Source: JACOYH01 sp964469735
Lineage (GTDB): Bacteria > Patescibacteriota > Minisyncoccia > Minisyncoccales > MHMH01
Direction of reading: 5' to 3'
DNA: 11,958 nucleotides
Assembly (NCBI GenBank): GCA_964469735.1
Contig: CAYXYS010000017.1
Location: 1 to 11,958 of the forward strand
A program made the translations under genes and the position numbers. This document shows positions 1 through 5,024 of this stretch, piece by piece. A model generated the notes under the pieces. It did not search any database, had not been told where the DNA came from, and was given only the letters and a program-made list of their open reading frames with translations. The first letter of the stretch is position 1, and each line of letters opens with the position of its first letter.

Positions 1-20
1 TTCATAAAAAAATGTCCTAA

Positions 21-647
21 ATACACCAGGCTTCCTCGGAAATCTACGAAAAAAATCCTAAAACATTGAAGGAGTTAAAGGAATACGACGGCATAATAGT
101 GCCGGGAGGATTCGGAGGAAGGGGAATAGAGGGAAAGATTAAAGCTATTGAATATTGCCGGAAAAATAAAATTCCTTTTTTGGGACTTTGCCTTGGGCTT
201 CAGCTGTCAGTGGTAGAGTTCGCCAGGCATGTTTGCGGAATCAGGAAAGCTCATTCAGCCGAGTTTGCCAAAAGCGGTGATTTGGTTATCGACGTTATGC
301 CTGAACAAAAGGCCCTTATACGGGATAAAAAATACGGCGGCACAATGAGATTGGGGAATTATAAATGCAAGCTGAAACCTAATACCAAAAGCATAAAGGC
401 CTATAAAACTTCAAATATTATTGAAAGGCACCGCCATCGCTACGAGCTCAATAATGAATACAGGGAGAAGCTTGAAAAAAACGGCATGGTTATGGCTGGA
501 ATCAATCCCGAAAAAGATTTAGTGGAAATAGTGGAATTAAAAAAGCATCCCTTTTTTGTTGCCGTTCAGTTCCACCCGGAATTCAAGTCCCGGCCCACCA
601 AGCCCCATCCTTTGTTTAAAGAGTTCATAAAAGCGGCCATTAAATAA
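21..647 (+). CDS. pyrG: CTP synthase, C-terminal glutaminase part (truncated by window edge)
   Basis: CTP synthase makes CTP from UTP, ATP and glutamine in the cytoplasm; this is the class-I glutamine amidotransferase half that releases ammonia from glutamine. Seen: the oxyanion/core segment IIVPGGFGGRG, the nucleophile elbow GLCLGLQ with its Cys (residue 42 counted from the TTG at 66), the CTPS-specific GGTMRLG and RHRHRYE segments, and FHPEF with His170 and Glu172 completing the triad. The full enzyme is about 530-550 residues, so the synthase domain and the beginning of the amidotransferase domain lie left of the window. Family-like sequence (SSEIYEKNPKT) runs upstream of the TTG at 66, so 66 is not the real start. 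An in-frame TAA at 18-20 interrupts the frame just before this; see findings. The gene ends 52 nt before convergent rpmA and shares a terminator with it. Confidence 0.93.
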   Translation: MHQASSEIYEKNPKTLKELKEYDGIIVPGGFGGRGIEGKIKAIEYCRKNKIPFLGLCLGLQLSVVEFARHVCGIRKAHSAEFAKSGDLVIDVMPEQKALIRDKKYGGTMRLGNYKCKLKPNTKSIKAYKTSNIIERHRHRYELNNEYREKLEKNGMVMAGINPEKDLVEIVELKKHPFFVAVQFHPEFKSRPTKPHPLFKEFIKAAIK

Positions 648-676
648 AACGATGAAGGTTCAGCCTTCATCGTTTT
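646..676. terminator. Bidirectional intrinsic terminator between pyrG and rpmA
   Basis: A perfect 13-bp stem (AAAACGATGAAGG, 646-658, with its complement at 664-676) surrounds a 5-nt loop. It carries an A-run on the left and a T-run on the right, so it can end transcription in both directions. It starts at the last bases of the pyrG stop codon and sits just beyond the rpmA stop. Confidence 0.85.
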
Positions 677-698
677 AAGTCCATGAGTATTTATAAGA

Positions 699-977
699 TT
701 ATTTGGATTCTACGTTAACAACTTTAATCAGCCTTTGGGAATTATCAAACCTGGTTTTCTTTTTAGTGATAAAGCGAACTACGCCCTCGGCTACTGCGTA
801 AAGGGTGTCGTCATTTCCCAGTCTGACATTTTTTCCGGGGATGAATTTTCTTCCCCTTTGGCGGATTATTATAGATCCGGGTTTGGCTTTTTGTCCGTCT
901 GAAAGCTTCACCCCGAGATATTTTGGCGCGGAATCTCTCCCTAAATGGGTGGATCCGGCGGCTTTAGTCTTTGACAT
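699..977 (-). CDS. rpmA: Large-subunit ribosomal protein bL27
   Basis: bL27 is a 50S subunit protein whose N-terminal tail reaches toward the peptidyl-transferase centre. The 92-residue product fits the family (about 85-95). Seen: the N-terminal signature GSTHLGRDSAPKYLGVK, close to the canonical GS[TR]xNGRDSxxKxLGVK, then the core IIIRQRGRKFIPGKNV and the C-terminal DDTLYAVAEGVV block. No cleavable N-terminal extension of the Firmicutes type is present. The usual partner rplU (bL21) is not adjacent, so the gene appears monocistronic. The ATG at 977 is the only sensible start. No Shine-Dalgarno site precedes it; the promoter predicted at 986-1014 would start transcription about 2 nt before the ATG, implying a leaderless or nearly leaderless mRNA. 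Confidence 0.96.
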   Translation of the reverse strand: MSKTKAAGSTHLGRDSAPKYLGVKLSDGQKAKPGSIIIRQRGRKFIPGKNVRLGNDDTLYAVAEGVVRFITKKKTRFDNSQRLIKVVNVESK

Positions 978-985
978 ACGTTTCT

Positions 986-1014
986 ATGTTATCAGAATTA
1001 ATCAAATTTGTCCA
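986..1014 (-). promoter_or_regulatory. Sigma-70-type promoter for rpmA
   Basis: On the minus strand, TGGACA (1009-1014) and TAACAT (986-991) are separated by exactly 17 bp. The -10 box ends 8 nt before the rpmA ATG, so the expected transcript starts at about 979-980, nearly at the start codon. Confidence 0.55.
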
Positions 1015-1020
1015 CCCCGT

Positions 1021-1026
1021 TATAAA
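1021..1026 (+). promoter_or_regulatory. Possible -10 element for the 1033-1975 unit
   Basis: TATAAA lies with 6 nt between its last base and the ATG at 1033, so transcription would begin about at that ATG. The -35 region (near 998-1003, TTAATC) is weak. It is back-to-back with the rpmA promoter. Confidence 0.35.
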
Positions 1027-1032
1027 TCCATT

Positions 1033-1296
1033 ATGAAATATATATTTAAAAATAAAAATTATATAAAAGTTCAAGATATTTTAACAAGGATTTCTAACTG
1101 GGCAAGAAGAAATCAGGGAGACATTATCCTTGTTGCCGGGGTTATTTTAATTTCCTTGTTATCCTTTGCCGCGGGGTATATTGCAGCTGAAATCCGGAGC
1201 AAGGAGCCGCTTCAATTTGAAGAACGATCTTCCAGCTTAACAAAACCGGTTCTATGTGATAGGATACAACATATTTTAGGAGGTAAGTATGAATAA
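1033..1296 (+). CDS. Small single-pass membrane protein, function unknown
   Basis: An 87-residue protein from the ATG at 1033. The open frame runs further upstream, but that part lies antisense to rpmA, so 1033 is the plausible start. Seen: a basic N-terminal third (residues 1-28, rich in Lys/Arg), one strong hydrophobic segment at about 30-52 (IILVAGVILISLLSFAAGY), then a polar tail of about 35 residues with a single Cys. By the positive-inside rule the N-terminus should be cytoplasmic. The last 8 nt of the frame overlap the start of uppS, and the uppS ribosome-binding site lies inside its coding sequence, so the two genes are probably co-transcribed and translationally coupled. I recognise no domain. 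Similar anchored short proteins are common in Patescibacteria, some with a longer extracytoplasmic domain that this one may have lost (inference). Confidence 0.6.
   Translation: MKYIFKNKNYIKVQDILTRISNWARRNQGDIILVAGVILISLLSFAAGYIAAEIRSKEPLQFEERSSSLTKPVLCDRIQHILGGKYE
1278..1284 (+). promoter_or_regulatory. Strong ribosome-binding site of uppS
   Basis: AGGAGGT sits 4 nt before the ATG at 1289 and fixes the uppS start. It lies inside the end of the preceding small membrane-protein gene. Confidence 0.85.
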
Positions 1297-1975
1297 CAAG
1301 GTTGTTCATTTGGGCATCATAATGGATGGAAATAGGCGCTGGGCTGCAGAGAATAGCAAAAGCTCCATGGAAGGGCATATGGCCGGAGCCAGAAAAGTCC
1401 GCGAGGTTGTAAGGTGGTGTTCTGAAAGAGATATCGGATACCTTACCCTATATGCCTTTTCCACGGAAAACTGGAGGAGGCCTAAAGCGGAAGTGGCTTT
1501 TCTGATTAAGCTGATAGGCAGATTTCTCGATGAGAACCTAAAAGAGTTCAATAAAAAGGGAGGGCAAATGCTTTTTATCGGCGACAAAAGCCCTTTTCCA
1601 AAAAGCCTGAAAAAGAAAATTGATGAGGCGGAGACTGCCACCCGGAACAACAAGAAGATAATCGTCAATATCCTGCTTAATTACGGCGGCAGGGCGGAAA
1701 TAACTGCAGCCGTCAAAAAGCTCGTTGAAAACAACATAAAAGCCGAAGAAATAACAGAAGAACTGATAGCGGAATCTCTGTATACCGCCGGCATTCCCGA
1801 CCCCGACTTGATTATCAGAACTAGCGGGGAAGAGCGCCTTTCCAATTTCCTTTTGTGGCAGTCCGCCTATTCAGAGCTGTATTTTTGCCGCCATCATTGG
1901 CCCGATTTCAGCGAAAAAGACTTGGATAAAGCGCTTGAAGAATTTTCTCGACGCCAAAGAAGGCTGGGGAAATAA
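1289..1975 (+). CDS. uppS: Isoprenyl (undecaprenyl) diphosphate synthase
   Basis: A cis-prenyltransferase that extends farnesyl diphosphate with isopentenyl diphosphate to the C55 lipid carrier of peptidoglycan and other wall polymers, acting at the cytoplasmic face of the membrane. Seen: HLGIIMDGNRRWA at residues 7-19 with the catalytic/Mg-binding Asp13, LYAFSTENWRRP at 54-65, LNYGGR at 130-135, and the C-terminal signature from IIRTSGE (175) through SAYSELYF (199), which holds the conserved Arg and Glu residues for the second substrate. At 228 residues it is a little shorter than the usual 240-255. The start is set by AGGAGGT. The gene is the second of a two-gene unit and is closed by an intrinsic terminator 3 nt after its stop. 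Trans-type prenyl synthases are excluded because there is no DDxxD. Confidence 0.96.
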   Translation: MNNKVVHLGIIMDGNRRWAAENSKSSMEGHMAGARKVREVVRWCSERDIGYLTLYAFSTENWRRPKAEVAFLIKLIGRFLDENLKEFNKKGGQMLFIGDKSPFPKSLKKKIDEAETATRNNKKIIVNILLNYGGRAEITAAVKKLVENNIKAEEITEELIAESLYTAGIPDPDLIIRTSGEERLSNFLLWQSAYSELYFCRHHWPDFSEKDLDKALEEFSRRQRRLGK

Positions 1976-1978
1976 CTA

Positions 1979-2006
1979 AAAAGGGCGGCACGAATGTCGC
2001 CCTTTT
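1979..2006 (+). terminator. Intrinsic terminator after uppS
   Basis: A 12-bp stem (1979-1990 with 1995-2006, one G-U pair) is capped by a CGAA tetraloop, with TTTT at the end of the right arm. It lies 3 nt beyond the uppS stop. Confidence 0.85.
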
Positions 2007-2025
2007 AAATTTGCCCGATAATCGT

Positions 2026-2031
2026 TAAAAT
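2026..2031 (+). promoter_or_regulatory. Possible -10 element before the 2039 gene
   Basis: TAAAAT ends 7 nt before the ATG at 2039, which would give a leaderless mRNA. No convincing -35 box is seen and no Shine-Dalgarno site is present. Something must restart transcription here because the uppS terminator lies just upstream. Confidence 0.3.
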
Positions 2032-2038
2032 TAAATAT

Positions 2039-2725
2039 ATGATACTGCCAACAATTACAACCATCACTCCGGACTGGAGAAACAAAGTAAAAGAGGTAGA
2101 GGAACTCGGTCTTAGGGAAGTAAATGTTTTTTTAACTTGTCTGAATAGAGAAAAAAGGGGGGAATTGTACGGCCTCTTAAAATCAGCCGAAATATCCAAG
2201 ATTCCTTTTGTCCATATCAGGTCGGATATGGAGCCTTCCGAACTCGATTTACTGGTTCGGGAATTCGGAACGGAGGTTTTTAACACCCACACCCAAAGAG
2301 AATTTCCATTGTCATTTAATCTGGAAAAATACAAAGACGTAATTTACATTGAAAATACCTATAAGCCCCTAGACGAGGAAGAGATTGGGCAATTTGCCGG
2401 GATTTGCTTAGATCTGTCTCATCTGGACAACGATAGAAGATTCAGGGAAGACGTTTACGAGCATAATATAAGGATAATAGAAAAGCATCCTTGCGGCTGC
2501 AATCATATTTCTCCCCAAAAGCCATTTCCTTTGTTGGGGGAAAAAGATTGGGGGGCCGAACCCGATCATCCCCATTTTATGGAAAACCTTTTAGAATTGG
2601 ATTATTTGAAAAACTATCCCGAACGTTATTTTTCTTCTCGTATAGCAATTGAAATGGAAAACAGCATTAAAGAGCAAATGAAGGCCATAGAATATATTAA
2701 GAGCATTTTACCTCATGTCAGATAA
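2039..2725 (+). CDS. TIM-barrel-like hypothetical protein (possible sugar isomerase / AP-endonuclease-2 fold)
   Basis: A 228-residue soluble protein without signal or membrane segment. I do not recognise a named family. The alternation of hydrophobic strands and amphipathic helices (VNVFLTCL, IPFVHIRSDM, AGICLDLSHLD, CGCNHIS, RIAIEMEN) resembles a TIM barrel. Acidic and His residues sit at strand ends (His59, His84, Glu105, Asp125, His128, His156, Glu205), as in the metal-dependent xylose-isomerase/endonuclease-IV superfamily. That assignment is inference; the barrel would be short, since the superfamily usually has 250-300 residues. Substrate is unknown. It starts at ATG 2039 without a Shine-Dalgarno site, and its 3' end overlaps the acylphosphatase gene by 11 nt, so the two form a short operon. 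Confidence 0.75.
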   Translation: MILPTITTITPDWRNKVKEVEELGLREVNVFLTCLNREKRGELYGLLKSAEISKIPFVHIRSDMEPSELDLLVREFGTEVFNTHTQREFPLSFNLEKYKDVIYIENTYKPLDEEEIGQFAGICLDLSHLDNDRRFREDVYEHNIRIIEKHPCGCNHISPQKPFPLLGEKDWGAEPDHPHFMENLLELDYLKNYPERYFSSRIAIEMENSIKEQMKAIEYIKSILPHVR

Positions 2726-2993
2726 AATAAGAGCTCATGTTTTAGTTTCCGGACGAGTCCAGGGAGTGTTTTTTAGGGATAAAACTCGGCGAAAAGCCGA
2801 AGGATTGAACGTCCAGGGTTGGGTTCGCAATCTTCCAGACGGCAGAGTAGAAGCCGTATTCGAAGGAGCTAAAAAAGACGTGAAAAAAATGGTTGACTGG
2901 ATAAGAGAGGGCCCGGCCTTCGCTCGGGTAGACAATCTGAAGCTTTCTTGGCAAGACCATACCGGAGAATACAATAATTTTGAGATTAAATAG
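2715..2993 (+). CDS. acyP: Acylphosphatase
   Basis: A small cytoplasmic enzyme that hydrolyses carboxyl-phosphate bonds such as acetyl phosphate or 1,3-bisphosphoglycerate; its biological role is often unclear. At 92 residues it has the classic length. Seen: signature 1, VSGRVQGVFFRDKTRRKA, with the phosphate-cradling loop and catalytic Arg21; signature 2, GWVRNLPDGRVEAVFEG, with catalytic Asn39. Both active-site residues are intact. The start ATG (2715) lies inside the end of the preceding gene in another frame, which points to translational coupling. No clear terminator follows; the next 60 nt are an AT-rich intergenic region. Confidence 0.95.
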   Translation: MSDKIRAHVLVSGRVQGVFFRDKTRRKAEGLNVQGWVRNLPDGRVEAVFEGAKKDVKKMVDWIREGPAFARVDNLKLSWQDHTGEYNNFEIK

Positions 2994-3010
2994 ACACTCC
3001 TTTCCGCTGA

Positions 3011-3019
3011 TGTTAGAAT
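3011..3019 (+). promoter_or_regulatory. Possible extended -10 promoter for the SIMPL gene
   Basis: TGTTAGAAT matches the extended -10 form (TGnTAnAAT). It would start transcription near 3026, leaving a leader of about 28 nt without a visible Shine-Dalgarno site. No good -35 box. Confidence 0.35.
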
Positions 3020-3053
3020 AATTATAGCTTTACCATTAATTAATTTTTTTCAT

Positions 3054-3851
3054 ATGAAAAAGAAAAGCTTCGATTGTAATAAAATTATGCAGTATAAAAA
3101 AAGCGGAATTATAATTTTGCTTCTTTTCGCTATATTAGTTTGGCTGGGTATTGATATAACAAATAAAATACAGGAGTCCAGATATATCGGCCAAAACGTT
3201 TCTTACCGCAATACTATTGCCGTTCAAGCTACCGGGGAGGTATACGCCAGCCCGGACTTGGCCTTAACTACAGCGTCCGTAATAACGGAAGCGAAAAACG
3301 TGGAGGAAGCCCTTTCCGAAAACACGGAAAAAATGAATACCGTAATATCGTTCCTAAAGGAGCAGGGGATTGAAGATAAAGACCTTAAAACTACCGGTTT
3401 TAACATTTACCCCCGCTACGAATACTATGAAAGAACCGAAGGCCGCCCCTCGGGCAAAAGGGTTCTGGTCGGATACGAAGTTAATCAGTCCTTGCAAGTT
3501 AAAATAAGAGACCTTGAATCGATTGGAACTATTATTCAAGGGGTTACGGAAAACGGAGCTAATAACATAAGCGGTTTGAGTTTTACAATTGAAAATCAAG
3601 ACGAATTAAAGAAACAAGCTAGGGGAGAGGCGATTGAGGAAGCCAAAGCAAAGGCGGAAGAATTAGCTTCTCAATTGGGAGTAAGGCTGGCTAAAATCAC
3701 TAATTTTTCCGAATCGTCAGTGTATCCAAGGTATTATGATCTTACCAAGACAGTATCAGAGGAAATGGATGTCGGCGGAACCGCTCCCAGCGTGGAGGCG
3801 GGGGAAAATAAAATCGAAGTGACGGTTAATTTAACCTATGAAATTTATTAA
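3054..3851 (+). CDS. SIMPL-domain (DUF541) membrane-anchored protein
   Basis: A 265-residue protein with a basic N-terminus, one membrane segment at about residues 18-36 (IIILLLFAILVWLGIDI), then a long extracytoplasmic SIMPL domain. Seen: the domain opening NTIAVQATGEVYASPDLA (about 49-66), the dyad K/E-rich helix with ALSENTEKMNTVISFLKEQGI, the DLKTTGFNIYPRYEY strand-turn, VGYEVNQSLQVKIRD, and the helix ARGEAIEEAKAKAEELASQLG near 190-209, all typical of DUF541. Family members include periplasmic or surface proteins linked to stress or envelope functions, but no enzymatic activity is established. The 3' end overlaps the next gene by 14 nt, and that gene also encodes an N-anchored protein, so they may work together at the cell surface (inference). 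An internal Met at residue 12 is an alternative start. Confidence 0.88.
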   Translation: MKKKSFDCNKIMQYKKSGIIILLLFAILVWLGIDITNKIQESRYIGQNVSYRNTIAVQATGEVYASPDLALTTASVITEAKNVEEALSENTEKMNTVISFLKEQGIEDKDLKTTGFNIYPRYEYYERTEGRPSGKRVLVGYEVNQSLQVKIRDLESIGTIIQGVTENGANNISGLSFTIENQDELKKQARGEAIEEAKAKAEELASQLGVRLAKITNFSESSVYPRYYDLTKTVSEEMDVGGTAPSVEAGENKIEVTVNLTYEIY

Positions 3852-4524
3852 AAGACTTTTAAGGAACCAGACGGTTTCCCTGGTGATTTTGGTTTTGCTG
3901 ATAGCGGGAGCAGGGGCGGCAATCTATTATTTTTCCCAGCAAGGTCAACGGCCCGGAACCGTTCCCGGCAACGAAAATGAAGAAATTCAGTTTGAGCCTC
4001 AAGAAGAAAATTCCAGCGAAAATCAGCCTCCCGAAGAAAGCCCCGAAGAAAGCTTTAACACGGACAGAATCCTCGATGAGGAAACTTACAGCATACTCGT
4101 GCCTGCCGGATGGGCTCAAGCCAGCACGGAAGATTCGAGGTTTTTGGCTTTAGTGGTAAAGCCCATAGGAGAGTTTGACCCTCAAAGCATGGAAGAAATA
4201 GAATATAACGCTTATTACGCAGTCAATAATACCCGCCTATCCCAAGAAAGCTTGGAAGAGTATGTTAATCTTTTAAAGCAGAACTTAATAACTGAAGATT
4301 CCACTATTACGGTAGTGGACCAGTATTCGGGAGCAATCAGCGGCCGGGAAGCGATATATTTGGAGCTGCAAAGCTTTTCGGGCGGCCAAGACTACAAAAC
4401 ACTGCTTGTTTTCGTGGAAGACGGGGAATGGGTGTGGGCTTTGTCGTTCAACGCCCCCTCTGATTCCTGGGAAGATGACAAGGAAACTTTCCATGAAGTT
4501 TCCGAAAGCCTGACAATCAAATAG
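3838..4524 (+). CDS. Membrane-anchored PsbP/DcrB-like protein
   Basis: A 228-residue protein. Seen: a basic N-terminus, a membrane anchor at about residues 12-32 (TVSLVILVLLIAGAGAAIYY), a disordered acidic linker at about 38-78 that contains the repeat PEESPEES, then a globular domain at about 80-228. That domain opens with YSILVPAGWAQAS, the 'F/Y-x-I-x-x-P-x-GW' start typical of the PsbP/Mog1/DcrB fold, and ends with a strand pattern (DYKTLLVFVEDGEWVWALSF) common at its C-terminus. Fold assignment comes from pattern only. The function is unknown; it is probably displayed outside the membrane. It overlaps the preceding SIMPL gene by 14 nt, lacks its own Shine-Dalgarno site, and so is likely translated by coupling. 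Confidence 0.78.
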   Translation: MKFIKRLLRNQTVSLVILVLLIAGAGAAIYYFSQQGQRPGTVPGNENEEIQFEPQEENSSENQPPEESPEESFNTDRILDEETYSILVPAGWAQASTEDSRFLALVVKPIGEFDPQSMEEIEYNAYYAVNNTRLSQESLEEYVNLLKQNLITEDSTITVVDQYSGAISGREAIYLELQSFSGGQDYKTLLVFVEDGEWVWALSFNAPSDSWEDDKETFHEVSESLTIK

Positions 4525-4606
4525 GATTGCAAAAAAGAAATTATTATATAATGATATAATTCTAAAGGTTTAAGGTTAATTACTGCATTTCCTTTAATGG
4601 TTTCTT

Positions 4607-4615
4607 TGCTATAAT
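4607..4615 (+). promoter_or_regulatory. Extended -10 promoter for the 4629 gene and tRNA
   Basis: TGCTATAAT (4607-4615) is a full-consensus extended -10 element. Its expected start (about 4622) is roughly 7 nt before the ATG at 4629, too short for a Shine-Dalgarno site, and none is seen. Confidence 0.55.
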
Positions 4616-4628
4616 CAAACAAGAAGCC

Positions 4629-4907
4629 ATGAAGATAAAAAACAGCAATAATTTAAAATACGACAAGACCTCCAATATTTTTCAGGAAACAGATGAGTAT
4701 GAAAAAGGAGATTTCGATCCTAGAATTTGTATTTTGGAAAATTTTGAAAGAAAGAACGGCACTCTCAAGCTTTATTTTAAAAATAAGACTCACGCTGTCA
4801 TAAGAGCCAAGAACATTGGGGGCAGTGAAGAAATAGGTTTAATTTCCCAAAAATTAGATAATTTTATTGGCAGATCTTACGAGGAAATATTAGAGGAAGA
4901 CTTTTAG
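4629..4907 (+). CDS. Hypothetical protein, 92 residues
   Basis: A small soluble protein with mixed charge and no signal peptide or membrane segment. I do not recognise the family. Its middle (RICILENFERKNGTLKLYF, about 32-50, then THAVIRAKNIGG) reads as a run of beta strands, and the C-terminus (SYEEILEEDF) is an acidic helix. A full-consensus extended -10 element lies just upstream. The stop codon is only 3 nt before the tRNA gene and no terminator intervenes, so the mRNA and tRNA are probably made as one transcript. RNase P cutting at the tRNA 5' end would then leave an mRNA ending right after the stop codon. Coding status is supported by the intact frame, promoter and plausible composition, not by homology. 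Confidence 0.6.
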   Translation: MKIKNSNNLKYDKTSNIFQETDEYEKGDFDPRICILENFERKNGTLKLYFKNKTHAVIRAKNIGGSEEIGLISQKLDNFIGRSYEEILEEDF

Positions 4908-4910
4908 CGC

Positions 4911-4982
4911 GGCGGAGTAGCCAAGCGGAAAGGCGCGGGCCGCGCAAGGCTCGAGGCGCAGGTTCGAATCCTGCCTCCGCCT
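4911..4982 (+). tRNA. tRNA-Cys-like gene (GCA) with an 8-nt anticodon loop
   Basis: Seen: acceptor stem GGCGGAG/CTCCGCC (4911-4917, 4975-4981), T8 A9, D stem GCC/GGC with an A13:A22 mismatch and loop containing G18G19, T arm GCAGG-TTCGAAT-CCTGC (4958-4974), 4-nt variable loop (4954-4957) and discriminator T73 (4982). CCA is not encoded. T73, A13:A22 and the D-loop form match bacterial tRNA-Cys. The anticodon stem pairs fully as CGGGC/GCTCG (4936-4940, 4949-4953), but the loop between is CGCGCAAG: 8 nt instead of 7 and with no T33. The GCA triplet at 4944-4946 followed by A37 supports Cys. The 72-nt body is exactly 1 nt longer than a standard bacterial tRNA-Cys. If c4941-g4948 also pair, the loop becomes 6 nt on a 6-bp stem. 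Identity is inference; the cloverleaf is clear. Confidence 0.75.
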
Positions 4983-4988
4983 GTTCAC

Positions 4989-5017
4989 TTGACAAGATGC
5001 TTTGAAATTAATATTAT
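4989..5017 (+). promoter_or_regulatory. Strong sigma-70-type promoter of the structured RNA
   Basis: A perfect -35 box TTGACA (4989-4994), a 17-bp spacer and TATTAT (5012-5017). The start is expected near 5024-5025. It begins only 6 nt after the tRNA, and no good reading frame follows, so the transcript is probably non-coding. Confidence 0.8.
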
Positions 5018-5024
5018 AACTCTT

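Noticed and set aside
805..1032. An open frame continuing upstream of the small membrane protein, across rpmA
   Set aside because: It is antisense to the well-supported bL27 gene; the sensible start is the ATG at 1033.
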